From positions 196,001-260,000 of the forward strand of contig JAAOOA010000264.1 in the NCBI GenBank assembly GCA_012861695.1: 64,000 bases of DNA, written 5' to 3'. The translations under genes were made by a program, and so were the position numbers. Under the pieces are notes generated by a model. The model worked only from the letters and a program-made list of their open reading frames with translations, was not told where the DNA came from and did no database searches. Below, in pieces: positions 52,340 to 63,884 of this stretch. Within the stretch, counting starts at the first letter, position 1. Every line of letters starts with the position of its first letter. The DNA comes from Trematomus loennbergii (taxonomy: Eukaryota; Chordata; Actinopteri; Perciformes; Nototheniidae).

Positions 52340-53040
52340 TGTAACCCAGTGTATTAATAAGTGATCACTACACAAGCCCCCCCAGAATTCAACCATGGAC
52401 ACAATCCTCGCGTCCGGGAGGAAGCACCACAGGGGCCGAGGAGGGCGGGGCCGCCGGCGAGGGCCGGGCCATGGAACGGGGCCGCAGGAGAGGGTAGGGG
52501 CCCCAACGAGGGCGAGGGCATCCCCACGGGGGGTGGGGGGCGGGCCGGAACTGGCCGTCGTCAGGGGGCCGCATAAAGCAGGGTCGTGACGTGGGGACAG
52601 GCGGAATATCCCGGTGGTCCCAGCAGGGAGGAGCGCTGCCGGCCGCAGGCGAAGGCACAGGGGCGGCGGGTACGAAGTCCTCGGGAGGAGGGAGCCGTGG
52701 ACAGGGGAGGAGGGAGCCGTGGACAGGGGAGAGGCCAGACGGGGCGCCGTCCGAAGCCGCCGTCGAGGCGAACCGTGAGCCGCGGTTATAGGAGAGGCCA
52801 GGCAGGGTCCAGAAGCGCGCCACCCACGGGCCGATGAAGGCGTGGGCGACGTCCGAAACTGTAGAGTCGAGGCGAGACGGGGTCCAGGAGCGCGACACCC
52901 ACGGGCCGAAGAAGGCATGGGCGACGGCCCAAGCCGCCGTCGAGGAGGTGAAAAAGCGAGAGGGTCCACACGAGGCCGACCAGACTTGACCGAACCTCCT
53001 CTCCGGCACCACAAAGAAAAATAAGGGGCTAACAGTCGGA
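52340..53040. other. GC- and CpG-rich stretch
   Basis: About 700 bp of high GC with internal duplications: GGAGGAGGGAGCCGTGGACA twice at about 52682-52725, and CCACCCACGGGCCGA-type units at about 52818 and 52895. Long ORFs on both strands are Pro/Arg/Gly-rich with no domain. May be a CpG island or transposon 5' region. Confidence 0.45.
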
Positions 53041-53212
53041 TGTCGTTAGCCGCTAGCTGCTAGTCGCCAGCTGTCCGTTAGCCGATAGCGAGCGCAGCCG
53101 GACATGCAGCCGCATGTCCGAATAAACCAGGCATCGTCGTGTATCGGCTCCATGGAAGGCTTGCTGTCCCCCAGTGCCGAAAAGCCGTGGAAATGGCGAG
53201 CGTCGTCCGCGG

Positions 53213-53338
<126 letters not shown>

Positions 53339-53689
53339 CTCTGTTCTGATAGGCTGTGTGTTGTAGACTCACATCAATGTTGTAAATCCTCTAAAAAAAG
53401 ACTTAAGAAAAACCCTTTATTTGTACATTTGTCATATCGTGATTTAATTCAGAAATAATGTTGTTCAGTTGCATTTTAAAATAAAAAGAAATATGGTCTT
53501 TATTTATAACTGTGATCCACCAAAGGTAACGGGCACATATGAACCTTAAAGGCTGCTTGTCTGCTTGTAGTTGGGATAAAGGGAACATCTGGTGAGTGTT
53601 TTTACATCCAATTGTTTGGTTGTGTTCATTTACAAACAGTAGCTCAGCGGGACTCCAGACCCCGAACACCGGCTGAGTAACATCGATAT

Positions 53690-53747
53690 GAACGCCATCC
53701 AAGTGAACTCAGATAACCAGGACCACTCTCAGGGGTCTCTAGAAGGT
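53690..53747 (+). other. Possible N-terminal exon of the GPCR
   Basis: ATG at 53690 opens M-N-A-I-Q-V-N-S-D-N-Q-D-H-S-Q-G-S-L-E-G with a donor GAAG|GTACAG. It is acidic and short like chemokine-receptor N-termini, but the link to 55400 is unproven and a hAT element lies between. Confidence 0.2.
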
Positions 53748-53980
53748 ACAGCACCCCCCCACTGTAGATACATATGTGCAAAGCGTGTGAATATAGAATG
53801 ATGCAGCACACTGGTATTCTTCACCTGTATATAGCATGACATGTTGAAGCCTATATGATGATTGTGTGTACGTGTCAGAGTCCTGTGAACAGTGTGTGTT
53901 TACTGAGGGATTGATTGAGACATCAGAGAGAGCAGTTAGCATGTTGCTATCTCTCTGTCAGATCTCAGCTGTCACCAGGA

Positions 53981-54074
53981 AGTGATGGGGGGGGGGGGGG
54001 GGTCAGTCCCTGCTGTCACTCTGTTCTCAGGAACTAGGCCAACTCAGTTGTGCAATACTGTCCTTATCACTGGT

Positions 54075-54110
<36 letters not shown>
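53981..54110 (+). repeat. Poly-G run and (GT)n
   Basis: About 18 consecutive G at 53984-54002 and GT repeats at 54074-54109. Confidence 0.9.
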
Positions 54111-54114
54111 ACAC

Positions 54115-55171
54115 TAGTGTTAATTTCGTCAGCTATTTTTTAATTTAGTTTTAGTCTTAGTCCTGTGTTAAATTTCCTTTTTTTTCGTTTTAGTCATATT
54201 AGTCACCTTCATCCTGTTTTTATTTAGTCATGTTTTAGTCGACTAAAAGTCTGAGCATTTTAGTCTTATTTTAGTCAAAGAAAACTGTTGAGTCTTTTTT
54301 AGTCATCAGATTATATAGAACATTTCAGTCAAAACCAATAATTGTCATTTTAGTCAAACTTATTGTCCTTATTTGATGAAAAACACAGGTTGAATGATGA
54401 AGAGAGCAGCTTTGCAGAGAGTGGTCAGGTTTGTGGTGTTACCAGCTGTGTTATGGCCACATTGCTTCGCTTCTGATAAAACAATGCATTCGCTTGTTTC
54501 TCCGCCTCATTGCAGCGAAAATGGGCCCAAATATCACATCGTTTCTTTCTCCCAAGCAGTGGTGGCTTTAGACTTTTTCGTTGTCAGTCATTTTGACAGA
54601 CAGGATCGTAACATTTCCGTCATAATGCATTATTACCCGTCGAGTGCACAATTTATCACTCACTCGCGCTGACGGGGGGGTATTCGGTTAACGCGAGTGC
54701 GACCACTGCTCCCAATCCCTGTTGTTGCCATTTTATTTTCTGTTAAATAAGGTTAGTTAGACCATGAGTTAGACCCGAGTCTTCCTCACAGTTCACAGTG
54801 TGCCGCTGCCCGGTGTATTTCAAATGTCCCGCCGCGCGCAGCACAGACTCACAGCTGCTGCCCAGCCGCAGCACCGGAAATTGAACTGCTGGGAGAAAAA
54901 ACTGACTCTCAGAGATGTAACGGTATCTTTGATAATATTTTGTCTCCTCATTTTTCGTCAACGAAAGTAAAGAGAGATTTTGGCATAGTTTTTATTTAGT
55001 ATACATTTTCGTCTCGTCACTTTTCGTCAAACGATATTGCATGATGATTTAGTTACAGTTATTGTTTACTGCCGTCGGTGCCGTCTCGTCATCGTCTCGT
55101 TTTTCGTCATGGAAAAAAAAGGTCGTGACGAACATATTTCGTCATAGTTTTAGTCAACGAAATGAACACTA
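54115..55171. mobile_element. hAT-like element (TAGTGTTAATTTCGT termini)
   Basis: Terminal inverted repeats TAGTGTTAATTTCGT ... ACGAAATGAACACTA, with one mismatch, and an exact 8-bp target duplication TGTCACAC at 54107-54114 and 55172-55179. 1,057 bp, rich in TTTTAGTC/TTTTCGTC motifs, no transposase ORF. Confidence 0.88.
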
Positions 55172-55399
55172 TGTCACACCCAAAGACACACGTGTGTGTT
55201 GAAGTGTAATTGTATTACTGTATGTATATCATTTAATATGTAACCATTTGAAATGTATGTTGTTTGTATATCATATGATAGTATACATATTTTGTATTTT
55301 TGATGCTTTGGCAGTACCTATTGTTTCTTTTAACTTTCATGCTAATAAAGTCCATTGAATTACAATTAATTAGAAAGAGAAATGAAACAAAGCTATTAC

Positions 55400-56612
55400 T
55401 TACAAATGGTGCATGGTAATCTTCCCCTCCCTTCTCCTGGTGAAGCATCGGCAACAGACCAACTCCACAGACATCTGCCTTTTGAACCTGGCTCTCTCCT
55501 CTTCGTCCTCACGCTGCCTTCTACTCTCACTACTCCAGGGTCGCTCAATAGACTCTCGAAGACTTTCTGTGCCGCTTGGCCTCCGGCTCCACAGCACTGG
55601 TTTCTTCAGCAGCATCTTCTTCATGGTGGTCATGACGCTTGACCGCTACATGGTATCATGCACGCTCACAAGGTGGCACGATATCGCACCCTGAGGTCAG
55701 CCGTCGCCTGAGCGTGTTCGTCTGGACGCTGAGCTTCTGCAGCTCTCTGTGTCATCTTCACGTCCGATGGGGCGGCTTGTGACGAAACCAGAAAAGCGAT
55801 GACTGGAGGCTTTAAACACCTTCACAATGCATGTGTGTGGTCTAGTGATCCCTCTGCTGGTGATCGTTTGCTACTCAAGGATCTCCCCATGCTGCTGAAC
55901 ATGAGGAGTGCTAAAAAGCACCGTGTGGTCAAGCTGACTTTCCACTGTGATCGCCTTTTTCTTATCTGGGCCCCGTATAACCTTTCCCTGTTCTTGTGGT
56001 TTCTAAAGTCTAAAGGTTATTGCCAAAGGAATGCAGCGTAGCAGCCAGTGTAAAGGCCGCTACACACCCACCTGAGACCAAAGAACGCGTACCGAAGGCG
56101 TCCCGACTTTTACGTCAGCTACGTCGCCGCCACGCCGCCCGTCTACGAACACACCGCAAATACTTCAGTCGACGAGTGGGCAATAACTGTCCTTACAGCA
56201 GGCAGCGGTAGTGTGAACAGCCAATCAGAGTTATTGCTTGGGCCGACTTTCGCGGGAGGTGTCGGGAGGTGTGAAAAGGTGCCGTAAAGAGACGACGGTG
56301 CGGGACACACCAACCTGAGTAGGGCGCCGGGAATGCCCGACGGCCTCTGACGGCCTCTGACTCCCAAAATCGGGCTGGTGTGTCCGGGCCTTTAGCCTGT
56401 CAATAACAGTGACTGAGTCCTTGGCTTACACTCACTGCTGCCTGAACCCCATCATCTACGGCTTTGTGGGACAAAGGTTCATGAAGCGAGCGCTGCCGCT
56501 GCTGAGGAAATGTGTGCCTGGGGTTCTTCTGCCTTCCAACAGAGACTCCTCAGAGAGCTCATACCGGACGAGCTCAGTGTCTCGGTCCTCTGAAGTCACC
56601 TCCATCATGTAA
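55400..56612 (+). pseudogene. Chemokine-receptor-like GPCR, frameshifted and interrupted
   Basis: Rhodopsin-family receptor of chemokine type. Recognisable pieces in changing frames: LVKHRQQTNSTDICLLNLAL (loop 1/TM2), SSIFFMVVMTLDRYMV (TM3 with DRY at 55641-55649), ALSVFVWTLSFC-like TM4, VVLVIPLLVIVCYSRI-like TM5, LFLIWAPYNLSLFLWFL (TM6), then after a 344-bp insertion [20 protein letters not shown] (TM7, NPIIY at 56444-56458). It ends with the Ser-rich tail [17 protein letters not shown] and TAA at 56610. The extracellular loop 2 region is shortened. Several indels plus the insertion argue for a pseudogene, though some indels may be assembly errors. The exact receptor (CC or XC type) cannot be fixed. 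Confidence 0.75.
56051..56394. mobile_element. 344-bp inverted-repeat element inside the GPCR
   Basis: Ends TAAAGGCCGCTACACACC and GGTGTGTCCGGGCCTTTA, inverted repeats matching at 15 of 18 positions. It separates TM6 from TM7. The flanks GCCAGTG and GCCTGTC could be a decayed target duplication. Confidence 0.7.
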
Positions 56613-56715
56613 AAGGTGTAGGGCAGATTATGTTATGGTTTTATGGACCATGAAGAGTCAACATGTGTTTCAAATTTACATTTTTTACATTTTTTAACCA
56701 GCAGTGTGACATTTT

Positions 56716-56721
56716 AATAAA
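56716..56721 (+). promoter_or_regulatory. Poly(A) signal downstream of the GPCR
   Basis: AATAAA 104 bp after the TAA stop. Confidence 0.45.
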
Positions 56722-57159
56722 CTGCTTGTAAGTTTAAATGGTTTTTTAGTTGCAATGGAATAATTAGGTTCAGCCACTCAGTGTTAGATGCGTAGCGTAT
56801 GCTCATCAAGGCGGCTCTGATAGTCATTCTTTTTATTATCATATATTTTCAACCCAATCTTTGTCTCGACAGCCTGTACCCATGAAGTGTGTTCGCTGTG
56901 ATCAGATTAGGAGCCTGCAAAGAAATGCATTCGTGCTGTAGCTGTCACTTTGGAAAACTAATGTTCTTCATAGCATCAAATTGGTTTTTTGTTTGTTTGT
57001 TTGTTATTTATTTAAAGGCCAGTGCACATAGATCAACATTGCTGTAAACGTGCCAGTGTTAGCCAGCAGGCTGATTTTCAACTGTTTTCCTTTTGGCAAG
57101 ATGTTAAAATAACCACAACAAGACTAGAGAAATAAAAACAAAATAAAAAGAATACACTC

Positions 57160-57960
57160 AACAACAGACAACAACACATAGGACCAGACAACAACAGACA
57201 ACAACACATAGGACCAGACAACAACACATAGGACCAGACAACAACAGACAACAACACATAGGACCAGACAACAACAGACACACACATAGGACCAGACAAA
57301 CAGACAACAACACATAGGACCAGACAACAACACACAGGACCAGACAACAACACACAGGACCAGACAAACAGACAACACATAGGACCAGACAAACAGACAA
57401 AAACACATAGGACCAGACAACAACACACAGGACCAGACAAACAGACAACAACACATAGGACCAGACAAACAGACAACAACACATAGGACCAGACAACAAC
57501 ACATAGGACCAGACAAACAGACAACAACACATAGGACCAGACAACAACACATAGGACCAGACAAACAGACAACAACACATAGGACCAGACAACACACAGG
57601 ACCAGACAACAACACACAGGACCAGACAAACAGACAACAACACATAGGACCAGACAACAACACACAGGACCAGACAACAACACACAGGACCAGACAAACA
57701 GACAACACACATAGGACCAGACAACAACACACAGGACCAGACAACAACACACAGGACCAGACAACAACACACAGGACCAGACAAACAGACAACAACACAT
57801 AGGACCAGACAACAGACAACACATAGGACCAGACACAGACAACACATAGGACCAGACAAACAGACAACAACACACAGGACCAGACAAACAGACAACACAT
57901 AGGACCAGACAAACAGACAACACATAGGACCAGACAACAACACATAGGACCAGACAAACA
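57160..57960 (-). repeat. Minisatellite of GTCTGGTCCTATGTGTTGTT units
   Basis: Units of 17-25 bp (plus strand ACAACACATAGGACCAGACA with or without AACAGAC), CATAGG/CACAGG variants, about 38 copies. The three long minus-strand ORFs (VWSYVLLSGPMCC) are repeat shadows. Confidence 0.92.
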
Positions 57961-58278
57961 TGCAAACAGATGAAACACTATCATACTATGATACAGTGAA
58001 AAGTGTTCACATGTTTGATTGCTTAAAAGCCAGTTCTTAAGATAGTGGTTAAATGTATGATAGGAGGTGTTATTCCTTATCTGTATGGGTATTGTGTTCC
58101 AGAGTGTTGACGCCCTCACAGAGAGAAACTGTTTACCAAAGGAACTGGACCTAAGAGGGTCTGCACAGCCCCTCTTAGGGCAGACCTTGTGGTTCTGCTG
58201 TATCAAAGTGCAGAGTGGTGGTGGGGGTGCCTTGCCGTTTATGGGGCGAAGCCTGCGAGCTAGTTCAGGCTCGAGCAC
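57961..58278 (-). pseudogene. LINE reverse transcriptase C-terminal fragment
   Basis: Reads PLRSSSFGKQFLSVRASTLW then N-T-I-P-I-Q-I-R-N-N, and FNHYLKNWLLSNQTCEHF: the closing segment of a LINE RT protein, from a family different from the 29-39 kb copies. The 57160-57960 minisatellite lies directly 3' of it. Confidence 0.65.
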
Positions 58279-58719
58279 TCATGCTGCATTCACACATAAC
58301 GCCCCGTGCCACTCTACAGCCAACCAATCAGAGTGTCCTAATGTGCCGCTCTATTGAACCTGCCAGATCTCTCTCTCTGCATTGCTTGCTGCTGCTACTA
58401 CTCTACGTCGCTGCTCGCTGCCCCCCCACCACCTGTAGGCTCGGGGGGGGGGGGGGGTAGTTATTTAATCATCACTCATCGTGCTTTGTATATCTGTGGA
58501 GTGATGAGGCCCGAGCTGAAACATATTAAACGTCTGAAACATGAATAAATAAGAGAGGATTATTTGAGGAACACTTTATTGGTTCGAACAGAATCTCTCT
58601 TTTCTCTTCATATCAAACAAAAACACATTTCATCATCGAACAGATTCAACCGCTCCTAATAACGCTCAAAATAAAAATCACTCATTCATAAACAACCTTT
58701 TATTTTTCACCTCCTGCTG
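58279..58719. other. Non-coding, with poly-G run
   Basis: Contains AACCAATCAGAG at 58324 and a ~15-G run at 58443-58457. No gene seen. Confidence 0.4.
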
Positions 58720-59466
58720 TGAGAACACCTGTTTACCTGTGAACACTCGGTTTACCTGTGAACACTCGGTTTACCTGTGAACACCTGGTTTACCTGTGAA
58801 CACCTGGTTTACCTGTGAACCACCTGGTTTACCTGTGAACACTGGTGAACACATGGTTTACCTGTGAACACCTGGTTTACCTGTGAACACCTGGTTTACC
58901 TGTGAACACTGGTTTACCTGTGAACACCTGGTTTACCTGTGAACACCTGGTTTACCTGTGAACACATGGCACCTGGTTTACCTGTGAACACCTGGTTTAC
59001 CTGTGAACACCTGGTTTACCTGTGAACACATGGCACCTGGTTTACCTGTGAACACATGGCACCTGGTTTACCTGTGAACACATGGTTTACCTGTGAACAC
59101 ATGGTTTACCTGTGAACACCCGGTTTACCTGTGAACACATGGTTTACCTGTGAACACCCGGTTTACCTGTGAACACCCGGTTTACCTGTGAACACCCGGT
59201 TTACCTGTGAACACATGGTTACCTGTGAACACATGGTTTACCTGTGAACACCTGGTTTACCTGTGAACACCTGGTTTACCTGTGAACACATGGTTTACCT
59301 GTGAACACATGGTTTACCTGTGAACACCTGGTTTACCTGTGAACACCTGGTTTTACCTGTGAACACCTGGTTTACCTGTGAACACCTGGTTTACCTGTGA
59401 ACACCTGGTTTACCTGTGAACACCTGGTTTACCTGTGACCACCTGGTTTACCTGTGAACACCTGGT
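58720..59466 (+). repeat. 18-bp minisatellite (TTACCTGTGAACACCTGG)
   Basis: About 40 units with CTGG/ATGG/CCGG end variants. On the minus strand each unit reads CAGGTAAACC, which resembles a 5' splice site. Confidence 0.93.
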
Positions 59467-59639
59467 ACTTTTACCCCCCTCAAAGATCTGTAGTTTATTA
59501 TTCTATAACTTTGTAACAATTGACAGAAAAAGCAAAAATAAGACAAGAGTTTTGTAATAAAAAAAATCCCTTTACGAGTTTTTACTCCTAAAATTCACCT
59601 TTTGTCAAACACTTGATAATGAGTATTTCTCAAAGTAGT

Positions 59640-59760
59640 GTGATTGGTCAACCGCTTATAGATGTCCCGCCCCTTAACCTATCACGTGCAATGTGTTGGA
59701 GCGATAGCCAATAGGAGCGCGAGTGTAGTAGTGATGTCCATGTGGTAAATTGTTCAGTAT
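59640..59760. promoter_or_regulatory. Promoter-like cluster of CCAAT, GC and E-box motifs
   Basis: Within 90 bp: TGATTGGTCA (inverted CCAAT), CCCGCCCC, TCACGTGC, GCCAATAGGAGC. No transcript start or nearby exon confirms it. Confidence 0.3.
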
Positions 59761-61890
59761 TTTATTCAGATTTTTTTTTCATTTGACTGAATTGTTTTTT
59801 ATTTAGAATTATTTGAAGGCATTTAATAATCTACTTTCTTCTTGTCAACAAATCTCAAGAAAAATAGTCAAAAATATTTTCTCAACAAAATGCAGAACGT
59901 CTCGCTAAATTATAATTTAAAAAACTTGGATTTTATAACATTTTTCTATCAAATCTAACATTTAAATCACATTTTTTTGTTCTCGTACATTTTTTAGGGT
60001 TTTTCTCCTGTTTTGGGATTTTTTTGAAATTCTAATTTGTTGGATTTGTTAACAAAAATAAATAAAAACTAGCTCTAATTAAATGCACGACTGTTTCTAA
60101 TTTTGGTCAATTTTTAGGCACTTTCTCCGGGAGTTTTCGTGCTTCACTTTTATGGGAAAATAATCATTTTTAAAGTTAAAACTAAAAACAGGAATCAATC
60201 AAAGAAACATCAAAGCACGGCGTCGCAAAATCCCAAATTTTAAAGCAGAAAATTCAACATGTCTCCTTCAGTTTTTGATTGTTTTTTCTCGTCCAGATCT
60301 TCACAGTTTGAATTGAAGCGTTTGCATAATTAAGTATAAAACTAATTGGAGCTTCTTCTTCTGTACAGTTCATGGGACCCTATGGAAGCTCTTTAGTGTC
60401 AATAAACAAAGGATAACATTTAAGAAATAATAAAAAAAAAAATGAATTTTTTGACATTTTTAAGTCAGAATTGTGAGTTTTATTATTTAAAATTATATTT
60501 TTTAATGTTATTTAAGTGAGTTTAACTTTCACTTTGAATCCAAATAATGAGATAAAGAGTCAAAAATGTGCCTTTTTTCATAAAAATTATAAGATTATTA
60601 AAGTGAAAAAGATTGTTATTAAAAATCATAATAAATAAAAATATTTATTATAAGAGGAGCTTTTCAGTCGTTATTAATTAATAATAATCCCAATTATGAG
60701 AAAAAGCCAAAAAATATGATTTAAATATTTATCTTTTTTATTTTTTTGGCACGAATGAGCTTCCATACTTCGTTTCCAGGTGAAATTGAAGGTTAAAAGA
60801 AAAAGAAAAACTATTTATTTACATTTGTTTTAATCATCTTATTCTCTTATTTACATTGTGTTCGTCTGTGACGAGGGTCTCTACGTCTGTAACGAGGGTC
60901 TCTACGTCAGGAACGAGTGGTTTATCGGCTTTGAAATTCAGGGTGTTTTTTATTAAAAATTGAGACGATGCAGAGCGAGCGTTTTCACTTCAAACCTTAA
61001 AAAAAAATCCATTCCTCGACGCATAAAAAACCAAATGGATGCCAATAAAAATAAAATAATTCAGCCCTTTATATTCTGTCCGTTCAGCAGCGACACCTGT
61101 GTTTACATTTCTAACGAGAAGGAGAGAAGCTTCAGGTGTTTCAGGATTTAATTAAATATGTAACACACAGATAAACACTATGGAGGCAAATGAGTGCCAT
61201 CGGAGGTTAAATATTTAAATATGGAGCCAAAGAGGCGAATAATGTTCTGGAAAGAACTGGAAAAGCTTCAGGATTAAAGTCGGGAAATCTAGGAGAAAAT
61301 ATGTGGATTTTTTCTGAGATTTAAAGGATTTATTTGTGGGGAAATAAATTCAAGATATCTAAAGAAAATTTCATTTTTTCCTCGTTAATTCAACACTTAA
61401 TTCTTAAAAATATTTTACTAATTAAATAATTATTTTTGAAGAATATTCAAGTTTTCTTCCAATAAATCAGATTTCTTTCTGAAATTAATATTTATTTTTA
61501 CTAAATTAAATTTCATGACAATTTCCCCCAAAAATTCTGGTAAATCAAATACATTTTCTTCTTAAATCGTACATTTCATTTTACAAAATGTCATCTTGTT
61601 TGCGTCAAATTATAATAATAATAATAATCTTGTAAATTCAGCAATTTAAATCTCAGAAAATTCACAAATGTTTCTCCTAAAATCTCCACTTTAATGTCTG
61701 ATTTTCCTCATTTCTCCTCAGAATGTTCCTCCACCTCGCGGCTCCACATCTTATTTATTTCCCCCACAACGCCTTCGATACGTCGCCTCAGTTTCTCTAA
61801 CGTGAGGGTTTACAGTGAAGCTTCTTTCAGGATTGTTACCAAAACTTTTCCGTTCTTTTGCGTCCTCCAAAGATCTGTTTCCTGTCCAAC
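59761..61890. other. AT-rich intergenic region downstream of xpot
   Basis: Long A/T runs, GAGGGTCTCTACGTC repeated at 60876-60910. No exon or transposon ends recognised. Confidence 0.5.
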
Positions 61891-61899
61891 GTCCGATCA

Positions 61900-62095
61900 T
61901 CGTCCCTCGTTATCTCCTCGTTATCTCCTCGTTATCACCTCAATATCTCCTCAATATCTCCTCGTTATCACTCGTTATCACCTCATTATCACCTCGTTAT
62001 CTCCTCGTTATCACCTCGTTATCTCTCGTTATCACCTCGTTATCACCTCTATCTCGTTATCTCCTCGTTATCACCTCGTTATCGTCCCTGGTTAA
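61900..62095 (+). repeat. CTCGTTATCACCT minisatellite
   Basis: About 14 copies of a 12-13 bp unit (CTCGTTATCTC / CTCGTTATCACCT). The same motif appears briefly at 17360-17410. Confidence 0.85.
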
Positions 62096-62269
62096 TCGTC
62101 TCGTTAGTCGTGGACAGCTCGTCTTCGGAGGATTCTTCCGTCCTTCGAGCCACGTTTAAGTGCAAAAGCAGCTCCTATGCTAAGGTCTTTTATTTTGGTA
62201 GTGCGCGGCGCGTTCGACCGCTTCCTGTCTCGAGTCCTTTTTCAAAGAGAACTTCCAGTTTTTTATTTC

Positions 62270-62296
62270 CTACAGTTTCGCCCGCTGGAAGAACGC
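62270..62296 (-). CDS. xpot: xpot last coding exon
   Basis: Acceptor CTTTAG then A-F-F-Q-R-A-K-L-stop, nine codons. An AATAAA lies 3 bp after the stop (62262-62267), unusually close, so another signal may be used. Confidence 0.85.
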   Translation of the reverse strand, partial: AFFQRAKL

Positions 62297-63842
62297 CTAA
62301 AGAGGAGACATCGGGACGTTATTAGTGAATAATATTAAAAACACGCTTCATTTATTGTAATTCAATCGGTCGTACCTTTATGTAGTTTTTCAGGACTTTC
62401 ACGTCCGGCTGCTGAAGAACCTGACAGAGCTCCTGCGAATAAAGTCAACATTTTACAGCTAAATATAAATAACTTTATACAGTATTTAATGTGAGACCTC
62501 TTTTTGTGCTTTTTTAAGACATTTCTTGCATCATTTTCTTGTATCTTCATATATTATTTTTCACTAAATCCAATAAAATATGGAGGCAAATTACAGGTAT
62601 TACATGTTGGTTTTTGCTCATTTAATGTAGAAAATACGACGTTTTAAGTCAAAAATATGCGAAATAAAGTCAATTTGTATATACTTAAAGGCCTAAACAC
62701 AGCAGGAGTGTGAGGAATAAACAACACATCATGCAAAATACAAATTTGCATAAAAATATTCATAATATTCATTAAATATCACAGAAAAACAACAGTTTGA
62801 CAGAATATATTGACGTAATCAAGTCACGATTACAAGATTTAAGCCAAAAACCAAGAGACTGAAACTCAGACTCGTTCCCTCAGGTAAGCTCACCTGTGAG
62901 ATCTCCGGAGCGACCTGCAGAGAGGGAAGATACTCCTGCTGCAGAAACTGGATAAACTCCAGACCCTGAAACACAAAATATCACAGATTCATAAATAAAT
63001 GAGGAATACATTGCAGTATTTTAAATGTATTAAAATAAGAGTTTGTACCCGTTTGAGATGAATAGTTTTCAGCGTGATCGCACACTCCGACAGCGTCTGG
63101 AAGAAGAGAAACGTTAACAACACGTTAGACAACATCAACATGACGCGCATAAACAAGATGTCTCCTGACGTAAACAAGATGTCTCCTGACATAAACAAGA
63201 TGTCCTGACGTAAACAAGATGTCTCCTGACGTAAACAAGATGTCTCCTGACGTAAACAACAACGTGACGTAAACAACAACGTGACGTCGGAGCTCCGTAA
63301 AAACAAAGCTGTCTCTGCCGCATGACGCTCTGTTTGATACTCAGATTTCTGGAGTAAAAAATATCAAAATCAAAAAAAATATTTTAATCAAAATTCTATA
63401 TAATTTTAAATTGTAATACAAAACAAATCTTAATCCATGAAATAAAAAATAAAAAATCCCAATTTTTTTCCCCTAAATCTTAAAAGATTCTAAATATTAG
63501 AAGAAAAATGTATTAAAAAAATCTATATAAATAAGGATCCCCCAAAAATCTAAGAAAATCTATAAATCCCAAAAAATTGAGAAAAATAAAATCGTTAAAA
63601 TATCCAAATCTAGCCCCGGTGCAGAAAAAAACATGATATCCGTGTTTTCTTCCCGTAATGTAATATCTGAATCCCAGAAACTCAGAGTTGATTCCCTGAT
63701 TACACATTTGTTTTTGGGACCCTCACCAGAACGGTCTGAGCGTCTGAGAGGTCGAAGCTGGGTTTGAGCGGAGCGAGGAAACAGGCGGGGACGATGTGTT
63801 TGTAGATGAAGTCGGGGAATCCCACCATGCCGTCTTTCCCTC
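62270..63842 (-). CDS. xpot: xpot, exportin-T, C-terminal exons (gene continues past 64000)
   Basis: Exportin-T is the RanGTP-dependent karyopherin that carries mature tRNA out of the nucleus. Minus-strand exons in order: 63727-63842 (GFPDFIYKHIVPACFLAPLK, FDLSDAQTVL), 63049-63096 (TLSECAITLKTIHLKR), 62894-62965 (GLEFIQFLQQEYLPSLQVAP), 62376-62432 (ELCQVLQQPDVKVLKNYIK), 62270-62296 (AFFQRAKL stop). These match the extreme C-terminal HEAT repeats of the family without gaps, all frames intact, all splice sites GT-AG. Only about the last 105 residues of a ~960-residue protein are in the window. Confidence 0.9.
62376..62432 (-). CDS. xpot: xpot exon
   Basis: 19 codons, ELCQVLQQPDVKVLKNYIK. Acceptor TTCGCAG, donor AAG|GTACGA. 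Confidence 0.9.
62894..62965 (-). CDS. xpot: xpot exon
   Basis: 24 codons from GLEFIQFLQQEY to VAPEISQ. Acceptor GTTTCAG, donor CAG|GTGAGC. Confidence 0.9.
63049..63096 (-). CDS. xpot: xpot exon
   Basis: 16 codons, TLSECAITLKTIHLKR. Acceptor TTCCAG, donor CGG|GTACAA. Confidence 0.9.
63120..63300 (-). repeat. Intronic AAACAAGATGTCTCCTGACG repeat in xpot
   Basis: Six to seven units of 18-20 bp (plus strand TAAACAAGATGTCTCCTGACG) at about 63150-63260, followed by two AACAACGTGACGT units. Confidence 0.8.
63727..63842 (-). CDS. xpot: xpot exon (most upstream in window)
   Basis: Reads G-K-D-G-M-V then GFPDFIYKHIVPACFLAPLK, PSFDLSDAQTVL. Acceptor CTGCAG, donor CTG|GTGAGG. Confidence 0.9.
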
Positions 63843-63884
63843 CTGCAGGAAGAGCAACACTCAGTTAGAAACACACAGAATACT

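Noticed and set aside
52337..53014. 225-aa and 207-aa Pro/Arg-rich ORFs on the minus strand
   Set aside because: Overlapping frames in very GC-rich DNA with internal duplications; no domain, no splice or start context.
57078..57965. Three overlapping 267-384 aa ORFs rich in VWSYVLLSGPMCC
   Set aside because: Minisatellite shadows. Only the first ~100 residues of one of them (57961-58278) resemble a real protein, a LINE RT end.
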